This document shows positions 24,411-31,697 of a stretch of 33,822 nucleotides of DNA, piece after piece. How positions within the stretch are numbered: position 1 is the first letter of the stretch; every line of letters starts with the position of its first letter. Below the pieces are notes generated by a model. That model made no database searches and was not told the DNA's origin. It worked only from the letters and a program-made list of their open reading frames with translations. The stretch comes from an uncultured Arsenicibacter sp. (GTDB lineage Bacteria; Bacteroidota; Bacteroidia; Cytophagales; Spirosomataceae), in assembly GCF_945952095.1 (NCBI RefSeq), contig NZ_CAMFHL010000058.1, forward strand, positions 1-33,822, written 5' to 3'. The translations under genes and the position numbers were made by a program.

Positions 24411-24955
24411 GATCGTTGAAGCCGTTTTTTCAGCAATTTTTTCGCATAACTAACCTGTGATTTCGACGTCCCCTCCGAAATCTGAAGCATATCCGAGACC
24501 TCACGGTGGCTATAGCCTTCTACTTCAATCAGCAGAAACACCGTCCGTGCACCTGCCGGAAGTGCCAGAATAGCGCCCTCCAGCTCCTGCCCCGTCAGCG
24601 TATCCAGCTCCGGTACCGGCTGATCATGCAGCGATTCGTCAAGGCTGATGAACCGGCCTTCGAACTGCTGTTTGCGCAGCGCGTGCCGTACCACAATCGT
24701 TTTCATCCATGCCCCCGGCGTCGACTGGTACCGAAACGTATTGAGATTGCGGAAAATGTCTACAAACGCATCCTGTAAGGCATCGTTGGCATGGTCATAA
24801 TCGTTCAGCAGCCTGAATGCCGTTGAAAACATAGCCCGTTTGTACCGCTCAAACAACGTCCGCTGCGCCGTCCGGCGGATCGGCAGCTCCGGGCTCAGAC
24901 AGCCTTCGATCAGGTCGCGTTCGGATATGTCGGGAGAGGTCGCCAAGCGAAACAT
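24407..24955 (-). CDS. ECF RNA polymerase sigma factor (second system)
   Basis: A 182-residue extracytoplasmic-function sigma factor. Region 2 is visible as LFERYKRAMFSTAFRLL, HANDALQDAFVDIFRNL and TPGAWMKTIVVRHAL; region 4 as LPAGARTVFLLIEVEGYSHR and the HTH VSDMLQISEGTSKSQVSYAK. The start ATG at 24955 gives a normal N-terminus. It heads an operon with an anti-sigma gene, a DUF4097-like gene and a possible outer-membrane protein, the first two junctions being ATGA overlaps. Unlike the Sus sigma at 20948 there is no hydrophobic tail and no SusC partner, so it probably responds to envelope state rather than a glycan. Confidence 0.93.
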   Translation of the reverse strand: MFRLATSPDISERDLIEGCLSPELPIRRTAQRTLFERYKRAMFSTAFRLLNDYDHANDALQDAFVDIFRNLNTFRYQSTPGAWMKTIVVRHALRKQQFEGRFISLDESLHDQPVPELDTLTGQELEGAILALPAGARTVFLLIEVEGYSHREVSDMLQISEGTSKSQVSYAKKLLKKRLQRS

Positions 24956-25016
24956 TCGGTGGTTAGATGAATTACACCCTAAAGTGCACCGGCAAACCCG
25001 AAAAGTTGGAAAGGGG

Positions 25017-25050
25017 CAAAAAAAAATCCTGACCGGCTGATCAGGATTTT
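25017..25050 (-). terminator. Rho-independent terminator of the SMP-30 gene
   Basis: On the minus strand AAAATCCTGA (25041-25050), loop TCAGCCGG, TCAGGATTTT (25023-25032), then more T through about 25017. Ten perfect pairs. It lies 75 bp after the SMP-30 stop codon and insulates the downstream sigma gene. Confidence 0.85.
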
Positions 25051-25080
25051 CTTCTGTATTGATGAATCGGTTGATTAACT

Positions 25081-25130
25081 GCGTGATACGGCTGGCGCAT
25101 GCGGAGCCGCAAGATGGTGCGGCTCTACAG
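25081..25130. repeat. REP-like 50-bp element, copy B (contains a stop codon)
   Basis: Contains GGCTGGCGCATGCG, then the palindrome GAGCCGCA-AGATGG-TGCGGCTC, and ends CTACAG. It is 84% identical to 22045-22094 by eye. As in copy A, CTGTAG on the minus strand gives the final Leu codon and TAG stop of the adjoining gene. The loop is inverted compared with copy A (GATG versus CATC). Confidence 0.75.
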
Positions 25131-25919
25131 GTGGACGCTGATCAGCTGGCCTTTTTCGGCTTCGGTCACAATCAGCTGGTGCCCGTCCGGCGTAAAAGTC
25201 AGGTTAGTTGGGTTCTCGCCGGGAACGCTGATTTCATTGACCGGCACTCCCTCCTGATCGAACACCTGAATCCGGCTGCCGCCATATACGGCTGCATACA
25301 GATTGCCGTCAGGACCTACAGCCAGCCCGTCAGGACCAAATCCTTTGTCGCCGGTTTCAGCCCACACACGGATGTTTTCCCACGTCAGGCTGACGGCGTC
25401 CCACTGACCGCACCAGATGCGTTTCCGGTGCGTTTCGGCAATGAGCAGACCATCGGTCTCCGGCAACATGGCCAGCCCGTTGGGGTAGCGCAGCCCTTCC
25501 GTAATCATATCCACTGCTCCTTTAGTCGTCAGTACACCCACATAGCCGTGCACATCATCGTCGGACGGGCCGGGGCAACTGAACAGTAAATTGCCGTATT
25601 TATCAAAAATAAGGTCGTTGGGCATATTCAGCGGTTCCCCGTGAATCTGATCCAGCACGGTTTCCACCTGCCGGTTGTCGGGATGAATCCGCCGGATCGC
25701 GTTTTTCCCCGAGTCGCAGAAATAAAGCCACCCATCGGGGCCTTTGGTTAATCCGTTAGGCTTACCGCCCACCCGTATTCGTTCGGTCGTTCCATCAGCA
25801 TGACGGCAGAACAGGCTCTCGCCCTCCTGCTCTACGCACCAGAGGCGGCCGGCATCGTCAAATGCAGGGCCCTCCGGAAACCGCAGATCCGTCACAAGTA
25901 TTGTTGTTTCCATGTTCAT
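25125..25919 (-). CDS. SMP-30/gluconolactonase-like hydrolase
   Basis: A 264-residue six-bladed propeller enzyme of the SMP-30/gluconolactonase/LRE family, which hydrolyses sugar lactones or similar esters with one divalent metal ion. Family metal ligands are visible: Glu in LRFPEGPAF near the N-terminus, Asn in NMPNDLIFD and YPNGLAM, and Asp in GFGPDGLAVGPDGNLY. No signal peptide is present, so it acts in the cytoplasm. ATGs at residues 1 and 3 are both possible. The stop codon is provided by a REP-like palindrome, and a terminator follows. The gene is flanked by unrelated genes; the substrate cannot be told from the sequence. Confidence 0.88.
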   Translation of the reverse strand: MNMETTILVTDLRFPEGPAFDDAGRLWCVEQEGESLFCRHADGTTERIRVGGKPNGLTKGPDGWLYFCDSGKNAIRRIHPDNRQVETVLDQIHGEPLNMPNDLIFDKYGNLLFSCPGPSDDDVHGYVGVLTTKGAVDMITEGLRYPNGLAMLPETDGLLIAETHRKRIWCGQWDAVSLTWENIRVWAETGDKGFGPDGLAVGPDGNLYAAVYGGSRIQVFDQEGVPVNEISVPGENPTNLTFTPDGHQLIVTEAEKGQLISVHL

Positions 25920-25937
25920 TAGTTGAGTAGATTACAA

Positions 25938-25951
25938 CACGTTAATACGTG
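25938..25951. promoter_or_regulatory. CACGT-TAAT-ACGTG palindrome upstream of the SMP-30 gene
   Basis: Five-base arms separated by TAAT, 19 bp upstream of the SMP-30 start codon at 25919. A possible operator for a dimeric regulator; short enough that chance is a real alternative. Confidence 0.25.
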
Positions 25952-26021
25952 CTTCTTTTCATTAAGTCAGTTTTATGCCCGTTTGTTTAGTAAACCGCTC
26001 ATTTATTGGCCTCCCGCCCAT

Positions 26022-26029
26022 TACTTTTG
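26022..26029 (+). promoter_or_regulatory. Bacteroidota -7 promoter element for the Nif3 gene
   Basis: TACTTTTG, followed by CAATC, fits the Bacteroidota -7 consensus TAnnTTTG exactly. No good TTTG sits at the usual spacing upstream. Transcription would start near 26036, which leaves a leader of about 135 nt and rules out the longer open frame from 26006 as the translated start. Confidence 0.5.
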
Positions 26030-26106
26030 CAATCTGTTGAGCCGACTCCCGACGGGAGTGATAATGTGCAAACCGAATCATTCATTAATCCCGCGAAGGC
26101 CGGACT

Positions 26107-26134
26107 GACTACGCGTCCCGGACTACGCGTCCCG
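26107..26134 (+). repeat. Perfect 14-bp tandem repeat in the Nif3 leader
   Basis: GACTACGCGTCCCG occurs twice in a row (26107-26120 and 26121-26134), followed by irregular TCACTCATT-type runs up to the start codon. It lies inside the predicted 5' leader. Each copy contains ACGCGT, itself a palindrome. Purpose unknown. Confidence 0.7.
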
Positions 26135-26170
26135 CTCATTCACTCATTCGCTCTATCACTCATTAGTACC

Positions 26171-27271
26171 ATGACAAGCATACGCACAGTAACGGCCTGC
26201 CTGGAAGCCTGGGCTCCGCTGGCCTATCAGGAATCATACGACAACGCCGGACTCATCGTCGGCGATCCGTCAACACCCGTCACCGGCGTGCTGGTTACGC
26301 TCGACGCGACCGAGGCCGTTATCGACGAAGCCATTGCCCGTGGCTGTAACCTGGTGGTCGCTCACCACCCCATTGTCTTTAAGGGCCTTAAGAAATTTAA
26401 CGGCCGCACTTACGTGGAGCGGACCGTGATTAAGGCAATTAAAAACGACGTGGCGATCTATGCATCCCATACTAATCTAGATAACGTAACAGGCGGTGTA
26501 AATTTTAAAATTGCCCAAAAAATAAGCCTGCGGGATACACGCATTCTGTCGCCCAAAGCCCAGACGCTGACCAAGCTCTCGGTGTATATTCCGGTCGGCG
26601 ACACAGAAGCCTTATTACAAGCCCTGTACTCGGCCGGAGCCGGTCAGATCGGTAATTACGAACACTGCTCGTTCCGCGTCGAAGGCACCGGTACGTTTAA
26701 GCCTCTGGACGGTGCCAATCCGGTAATTGGTCAGGTCGGCACCGACGAAGCGGTCCGCGAACACAAGGTCGAAGTCATTTTTCCGTCGCACCTCGAAGGA
26801 GCGATTGTGTCGGCCATGAAAAAAGCGCACCCATACGAAGAAGTTGCCCACGATTTGTACCCGGTACTGAATGTTAACGGCGAGGTTGGTTCGGGCGCCA
26901 TCGGCGAGTTGCCGGAGGCCATGAGCGGTCCCGATTTTCTGGCTTATCTGAAGCAGCAGATGCAGGTTACGGTGATCCGGCATACAGCCCTGCCCGCTAA
27001 ACCTATCCGCCGCGTGGCCGTTTGCGGGGGTGCCGGGGGATTTCTGTTGCCCAACGCCATCCGGGCCGGCGCCGACGTGCTGGTGACCGCTGACTACAAG
27101 TACCACGAATTTTTCGACGCCGATCAGCAAATTATGATCTGCGACATTGGCCATTACGAAAGTGAAGTCTTCACAAAGGAGCTGATTCAGCACTATTTAT
27201 CAAAACATTTCACTAATTTTGCGGTAATTTTGTCTGAAACGGTGACTAACCCAATTCAGTACTATTTTTAG
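26171..27271 (+). CDS. Nif3-like dinuclear metal centre protein (DUF34)
   Basis: A 366-residue cytoplasmic protein of the Nif3/DUF34 family, which forms toroidal hexamers with a dinuclear metal site; proposed roles include metal handling and nucleotide-related hydrolysis. Metal-site motifs are clear: VVAHHPIVF (H65, H66), ASHTNLD (D104) and the C-terminal ICDIGHYESEVF. CGGAGGFLLPNA precedes the last. The length fits the long family form with a PII-like insert between the two halves. I start at the ATG at 26171; the frame is open to 26006, but that part contains a -7 promoter box and tandem repeats. The zinc-ribbon gene follows at 27358, a frequent pairing. Confidence 0.93.
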   Translation: MTSIRTVTACLEAWAPLAYQESYDNAGLIVGDPSTPVTGVLVTLDATEAVIDEAIARGCNLVVAHHPIVFKGLKKFNGRTYVERTVIKAIKNDVAIYASHTNLDNVTGGVNFKIAQKISLRDTRILSPKAQTLTKLSVYIPVGDTEALLQALYSAGAGQIGNYEHCSFRVEGTGTFKPLDGANPVIGQVGTDEAVREHKVEVIFPSHLEGAIVSAMKKAHPYEEVAHDLYPVLNVNGEVGSGAIGELPEAMSGPDFLAYLKQQMQVTVIRHTALPAKPIRRVAVCGGAGGFLLPNAIRAGADVLVTADYKYHEFFDADQQIMICDIGHYESEVFTKELIQHYLSKHFTNFAVILSETVTNPIQYYF

Positions 27272-27357
27272 CGGGTTATGGTTGCTGCCAAACTATTTAC
27301 GGATAGCCAGGTGTTCAGTATTCATAATGCCTTTTACATTAAAATATATTCGCTCGA

Positions 27358-28110
27358 ATGGAACTAACAATTGCGCAAAAACTGGATGCTCTTCTCAAAC
27401 TACAAACGATTGACTCTTCCCTCGATGATCTGATTAAAATCCGTGGTAGCCTGCCTGAAGAAGTTCGGGATCTGGAAGACGAAATCGCCGGTTTTGAAAC
27501 GCGAATTGGTAAGTTTAACGACGAAATCAGCACGCTGAACGACGAAATCGAACGCAACCGGTTGTCGAAAAAAGACGCCGAACGCCTGATTAATCGCTAT
27601 AAAGACCAGCAGATGAACGTACGGAACAACCGTGAGTACGATGCCATCTCCAAAGAAATCGAACTGCAATCGCTCGAAATCGAACTGGCCGACAAACGCA
27701 TTAAGGAAGCGCTGTTCCGTATTGCCGGGAAAGAAGATGAGATCAAGGGGACACAAGGCGCCCTGAATGAGCGGAAGGAAGACCTGCGCGTGAAAAAACA
27801 GGAGTTGGATCAGATTCTGGCCGAAAGCGAAGAAGAAGAAAAACGCCTGAAAGTTGACCGCGACGAACAAGCTACGCACATCGAAGAACGTCTGCTGAAG
27901 TCGTATACCAAAATCCGGGGTAATGCCCTGAACGGTCTGGCTGTCGTAACCGTAAAACGCGGTGCGTGCGGTGGCTGCTTCAACGTGGTTCCGCCACAGC
28001 GTCAGGCTGACATCAAAGACAAGAAAAAAATCATCGTGTGCGAACACTGCGGCCGCGTTCTGGCCGACGTGGAAGGCGCACCTGAGCCAGCCGTAACCGG
28101 TCGCCGGTAA
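27358..28110 (+). CDS. C4-type zinc-ribbon coiled-coil protein (COG1579 type)
   Basis: A 250-residue cytoplasmic protein. Residues 1-185 form a long charged antiparallel coiled coil (LEDEIAGFETRIGKFNDEIS, NNREYDAISKEIELQSLEIE). The C-terminal zinc ribbon has four cysteines, CGGC (204, 207) and CEHC (228, 231), with the family segment VVPPQRQADIK between them. Members resemble the chlamydial CT398 protein; a nucleic-acid or secretion-related role has been proposed but is not settled. It lies 86 bp downstream of the Nif3-like gene with no terminator between and a strong terminator after it, so the two probably form one transcript. Confidence 0.9.
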   Translation: MELTIAQKLDALLKLQTIDSSLDDLIKIRGSLPEEVRDLEDEIAGFETRIGKFNDEISTLNDEIERNRLSKKDAERLINRYKDQQMNVRNNREYDAISKEIELQSLEIELADKRIKEALFRIAGKEDEIKGTQGALNERKEDLRVKKQELDQILAESEEEEKRLKVDRDEQATHIEERLLKSYTKIRGNALNGLAVVTVKRGACGGCFNVVPPQRQADIKDKKKIIVCEHCGRVLADVEGAPEPAVTGRR

Positions 28111-28130
28111 TGGCGGATTGCCCTTTGCAC

Positions 28131-28164
28131 GCCCCGTCTGATCCTGTCAGGCGGGGCTTTTTTT
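28131..28164 (+). terminator. Rho-independent terminator after the Nif3/zinc-ribbon unit
   Basis: GCCCCGTCTGA (28131-28141) pairs with TCAGGCGGGGC (28147-28157), 11 pairs with one G-T, around TCCTG, followed by seven T and then GTTTTTG. It ends the transcript 20 bp after the zinc-ribbon stop codon. Confidence 0.93.
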
Positions 28165-28187
28165 GTTTTTGTCATAAATTGTGAGCC

Positions 28188-29666
28188 ATGTACACGCGTG
28201 TTCTGTTCATACTTCTCTTAGGACTGACCGGTACGCAACGCGCCGGTGCGCAGCCGTATGGCTGGACGGCAGGCCATCAGCAGGCCTACGCTGACCTGTC
28301 GAAGCTGAAGCTACAACCGGCCCGGCAGCGGCTTGCTGCCGAAAACGGCCGGAGCGGCATCACGATCTGGCTCACCGACTATGCCGACATGCTCGCCCTG
28401 CTTATCAATGACGATGAACAGGCCTTCGGTCAGCTGGCCGGCCTGGAAGCACAACGGCTCGATCAGCTCCGCGCCTTGCCGGACGACACACCCTATGCCC
28501 GCGTGCTTCAGGCAGAGGTCAGGCTGCACTGGGCCTTTGTTAAACTGAAGTTCGGTCATGAAATCAGCGCGGGTTGGGACATTATCAAAGCGTTCCGGCT
28601 TCTGACCGAGAATCAGAAAAAATACCCGTCGTTTCTGCCGACATACAAAGCCCTCGGCCTGCTGCATATCCTGTTCGGCTCGGTACCCGACAACTACACC
28701 TGGATGACCGGCATGCTCGGGCTTCGGGGCGACATCCGCCTTGGCCTTCAGGAACTCGAACGCGCTCAGCACGATCCGCTGCTGAAAAACGAAGCCTACC
28801 TGCTCGAACTACTGGCCCGATCGTATGTACTCACCATGTCGCCGGCCGACAGTCAGCAACTATCGCCCTGGGTTGCCAGCCAGCCGGATAACCTGCTCGT
28901 CCATTATTTCGGGGCCACCATGGAAATCAAAAACGGGCATAGCGAGCAGGCGCTGGCTTACCTGAACAGCCGCCCGACCGGTCCCGACTACCTGCCGATG
29001 CCCGTCCTGAACAGCATCCTGGGCGATATTTACCTGCAACAAGCCCAATACGATAAGGCACAGGCTGCCTTTCAGCGCTTTTTAAGCACATACAAGGGCC
29101 GGAGCTTTCTGAAAGATGCGTATTACAAGCTGTTTCTGAGTTTGTGGCTCGACAATGAGGATGCAAAAGCCCTGCCTTACCTGCAAAAAGTACGGACAGT
29201 GGGCAAAACGGTGGCCGAAACGGATAAAGTGGCGCAGAAGTTTGCGGAGAATTTCGCGAAGAACGTACCCTCAGCGAATCAGAAGGTTTTGATGAAGGCG
29301 CGGCTGGCGTTCGACGGCGGATTTCTGGACGACGCGCTGGTGCATCTGAAAGGCTTTAGTGAGGCCCGTTTCGGGTCAACGGCCGACAAGGCAGAATACA
29401 ACTACCGGCTTGGCCGCATCCGGCAAAAGCGGGGGGAACCAGCGATCGCCATTCCGTTGTTTGAGCGCGCTATTGCCCTCAGCGAGGCGGAGCAACTCTC
29501 CATTGGCGCCACCTCGGCCCTGCAACTCGGCTATCTCTACCAGCAGCAGAAAAACAAGGCCAGGGCACGGCAGTATTTTGAAAAAGCACTCAGCTACAAG
29601 AAGCACGAGTATAAAAACAGCATCGATAACAAGGCCAGAGCTGCCCTGAACGGGTTAGGCGATTGA
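28188..29666 (+). CDS. Exported tetratricopeptide-repeat protein
   Basis: A 492-residue exported helical protein. The signal peptide ends about residue 21 (QRAGAQ). The rest is built of TPR-like helix pairs: LGLLHILFGSVPDNYTWMTG in the middle, LNSILGDIYLQQAQYDKAQA, YNYRLGRIRQKRGEPAIAIP and LQLGYLYQQQKNKARARQYF near the C-terminus. TPR proteins act as binding scaffolds; no enzymatic motif is seen. It starts 24 bp after a strong terminator, so it needs its own promoter, which I could not identify. Its TGA stop lies inside a hairpin at 29659-29698, facing the convergent LytR-type gene. Confidence 0.85.
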   Translation: MYTRVLFILLLGLTGTQRAGAQPYGWTAGHQQAYADLSKLKLQPARQRLAAENGRSGITIWLTDYADMLALLINDDEQAFGQLAGLEAQRLDQLRALPDDTPYARVLQAEVRLHWAFVKLKFGHEISAGWDIIKAFRLLTENQKKYPSFLPTYKALGLLHILFGSVPDNYTWMTGMLGLRGDIRLGLQELERAQHDPLLKNEAYLLELLARSYVLTMSPADSQQLSPWVASQPDNLLVHYFGATMEIKNGHSEQALAYLNSRPTGPDYLPMPVLNSILGDIYLQQAQYDKAQAAFQRFLSTYKGRSFLKDAYYKLFLSLWLDNEDAKALPYLQKVRTVGKTVAETDKVAQKFAENFAKNVPSANQKVLMKARLAFDGGFLDDALVHLKGFSEARFGSTADKAEYNYRLGRIRQKRGEPAIAIPLFERAIALSEAEQLSIGATSALQLGYLYQQQKNKARARQYFEKALSYKKHEYKNSIDNKARAALNGLGD

Positions 29667-29698
29667 TCGGGAGACTATGGTCCGCCGGTCAATCGCCC
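29659..29698. terminator. Hairpin spanning the TPR stop codon
   Basis: GGCGATTGATCGG (29659-29671) can pair with CCGGTCAATCGCC (29686-29698), including one T-G pair. The TGA stop of the TPR gene is inside the left arm. No T run follows on either strand. It lies between convergent genes and may serve both. Confidence 0.5.
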
Positions 29699-29717
29699 GA
29701 TCTATATGCCTGATACG

Positions 29718-30455
29718 TTACAGACTCAGCAGGTCCTTGAACCGGATGGCCTGACGGCGGCTGATTTCAATTTTATCGCCTCCCCGCAGGGTCACCAGCA
29801 ACCCGCCGCTGAACCACGGCTCGATTTTATCGATCCATTGCAGATTGATGATGTGTTTGCGGTTCGCGCGGAAAAACGTAGCCGGATCCAGCCGGTCTTC
29901 GAGCGCATTCAGTGATTTGAGAACGAGCGGTTTCTGATCATCGAAATACAACCGGACATAGTTGCCCATCGACTCAAACAACCGCACTTTACCCAGCTTC
30001 ACAAACCAGCATTTTTCACCGTCCTTGACAAAAACCTGATCGTTTTCGCCCAGGATTTTGGTCGAGATGTCTTTTTGTGCCCGTTCCGGTTCATTGCGGT
30101 GATGGTGCTCCTCTTCTACCCGGTGAATGGCTTCCGTCAGGCGGTTGAGTTCAACCGGTTTCAGCAGGTAATCGAGCGCGTTAAACTCAAACGCCTTGAT
30201 CGCGTACTCATCGTAGGCAGTAGTAAAAATCACATCCGGCGCTTTGCCTTCGATGGACTGCAGGAGTTCGAAGCCGTTTTTGCCCGGCATCTGAATGTCC
30301 AGAAAGAGCAAATCCGGTTGCAGATCGTCAATCATGGGCAGTGCCTCATCCGCATTGGCGGCTTCACCGATGATCTCTATTTTCGGAAAATTCTCCAGCA
30401 ATCGGCGCAGTTCGGCGCGTGCCAACCGCTCGTCGTCTACAAGAAGGGTCTTCAT
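29718..30455 (-). CDS. LytTR-family response regulator
   Basis: A 245-residue LytR/AlgR-type response regulator. The receiver domain (1-120) has D7/D8, the phosphorylation site D53 in FLDIQMPG, T79 and K99 in LLKP. The LytTR DNA-binding domain (about 135-243) shows VRLFESMGNYVRLYF, FFRANRKHIINL and ISRRQAIRFKDLL. It follows its histidine kinase gene by 18 bp and is presumably phosphorylated by it. LytTR regulators bind pairs of short direct repeats; I found none nearby that I would call. The target genes are unknown. Confidence 0.95.
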   Translation of the reverse strand: MKTLLVDDERLARAELRRLLENFPKIEIIGEAANADEALPMIDDLQPDLLFLDIQMPGKNGFELLQSIEGKAPDVIFTTAYDEYAIKAFEFNALDYLLKPVELNRLTEAIHRVEEEHHHRNEPERAQKDISTKILGENDQVFVKDGEKCWFVKLGKVRLFESMGNYVRLYFDDQKPLVLKSLNALEDRLDPATFFRANRKHIINLQWIDKIEPWFSGGLLVTLRGGDKIEISRRQAIRFKDLLSL

Positions 30456-30473
30456 TAATATTGTATCAAATTG

Positions 30474-31559
30474 CTAACTCATTACTTTATCGGCCTTCCG
30501 GAAGATGCTGTCCGACTGCATCGGCATCGTTACCTCCGCACATACCACATCGTCGCCTTCCTGATAAATGTCAAATTTGGCCGGACTGCCATAGAGCAGT
30601 TCCAGCCGCTGGGCCGTGTTTTTCAGACCAAAACCACCTGACTCTTCCTTGTCGCCTAGTTTGCCGGTGTTCCGGATCCGGATGTGCAGCTTCGAATCAC
30701 CTTTGTCGGTTTCATCGAGCCGCGAAGTCAGCTCAACAAACCCGCCGCCCATTACCTTCGAGACTCCGTGCTTGATCGCGTTTTCGACCAGTGTCTGGAG
30801 CATCATCGGCGGTACCTGCCAGTACAGCGTACGCGGATCGAGATCAATGTGGGCTTTCAGCCGGTCTTCGTACCGGACTTTTTCAAGGGCCAGATAGTCC
30901 TCTACGGTTTTGATTTCCTCGCGCAGTTCGACGGTTTTCCGGCGGTCGGCCAGCAGCGAATTACGGAGAATGTTCGATAGCTGTGTGATGCCCTGCTGGG
31001 CCTTCGACGGGTCTTCGTAGACCAGCGCCCGGATGCTGTTCAAAGCATTAAACACAAAATGCGGGTTCAGCTGCGACCGGAGTACTTTAGCTTCTGTCTC
31101 CCGGATCGAGGATTTGAGCAGTATCTTTTCAATTTCTGCATCACGGCTTTGTTCCACATAATGATAAGCCGTGTAGGTCAGCACCCAGGTCAGCATAACC
31201 TTGCCCCAGCTCAGCATATAAGCCAGAAAGGCCGATGTATTGTTCAGAATCATGTCCGGCAGCAGTTGCTTGTCAACCGGAAAATTTACTACCGTCATTA
31301 CCAGTGCCAGTACCAGCACCGAAGCCAGCACCCGTGGGGCCAGCCGGAAGAAAGGCAATTGCACCCAGTTCCAGCGCCGGATAGTCAGGCGGTAGAGGTG
31401 CGTCAGTGTTATACCCAGCACAATGTTTGCAATGGCCAGGTAGAACATGTCAGGGTCGAAGCCTTCCTCCAGCCAATAGACGAAATACTCCACAGTAATG
31501 AGGAGCGTCCAGCCGAAGATCTGGCAAAACCAATATAGTTGTTGTTTTGAGTATCCCAT
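30474..31559 (-). CDS. LytS-type sensor histidine kinase
   Basis: A 361-residue inner-membrane histidine kinase of the His_kinase (PF06580) type. Four membrane helices lie at about residues 8-30, 38-57, 75-92 and 110-132, with almost no periplasmic domain, so the signal is probably sensed in the membrane. The phospho-accepting His is H167 in LNPHFVFNALNSI. The ATPase has an N-box (VENAIKHG, N260) and a G-rich loop (GGFGLKNTAQRL, about 308-319). It is the first gene of a two-gene operon with the LytTR regulator. A 17-bp palindrome lies in its short leader. Confidence 0.95.
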   Translation of the reverse strand: MGYSKQQLYWFCQIFGWTLLITVEYFVYWLEEGFDPDMFYLAIANIVLGITLTHLYRLTIRRWNWVQLPFFRLAPRVLASVLVLALVMTVVNFPVDKQLLPDMILNNTSAFLAYMLSWGKVMLTWVLTYTAYHYVEQSRDAEIEKILLKSSIRETEAKVLRSQLNPHFVFNALNSIRALVYEDPSKAQQGITQLSNILRNSLLADRRKTVELREEIKTVEDYLALEKVRYEDRLKAHIDLDPRTLYWQVPPMMLQTLVENAIKHGVSKVMGGGFVELTSRLDETDKGDSKLHIRIRNTGKLGDKEESGGFGLKNTAQRLELLYGSPAKFDIYQEGDDVVCAEVTMPMQSDSIFRKADKVMS

Positions 31560-31568
31560 TCGTCACTT

Positions 31569-31585
31569 CTACTCATAGTGAGTAG
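31569..31585 (-). promoter_or_regulatory. Palindrome in the kinase leader
   Basis: CTACTCA-TAG-TGAGTAG, seven-base perfect arms, 9 bp upstream of the kinase ATG at 31559. If the -7 box at 31590-31597 is real, the transcript starts at about the edge of this palindrome, so the mRNA would begin with a hairpin. It could equally be an operator. Confidence 0.45.
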
Positions 31586-31589
31586 TTAG

Positions 31590-31597
31590 CGAATATA
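31590..31597 (-). promoter_or_regulatory. Possible -7 element of the LytS/LytR operon
   Basis: TATATTCG on the minus strand, one base off TAnnTTTG. No TTTG is found 19-21 nt upstream, so support is modest. Confidence 0.3.
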
Positions 31598-31667
31598 CGG
31601 GATTTTGCGAAAGATTGCTGTCTGTTATACACCAGCGGGAAAATACGGTGAACAAACCGGGCATGGC

Positions 31668-31691
31668 CGGGAGCAGTGGTTGCTGCTCCCG
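31668..31691 (-). terminator. Hairpin after the histidine phosphatase gene
   Basis: GGGAGCAG (31669-31676) pairs with CTGCTCCC (31683-31690), extended by one outer C-G pair, around TGGTTG. It lies a few bases after the phosphatase stop codon on the minus strand. No T run follows, so its termination efficiency is uncertain. Confidence 0.45.
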
Positions 31692-31697
31692 CATTCC

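Noticed and set aside
26006..26170. Extended N-terminus of the Nif3 protein
   Set aside because: The added 55 residues cover a -7 promoter box and tandem repeats, and family homology starts at the ATG at 26171.
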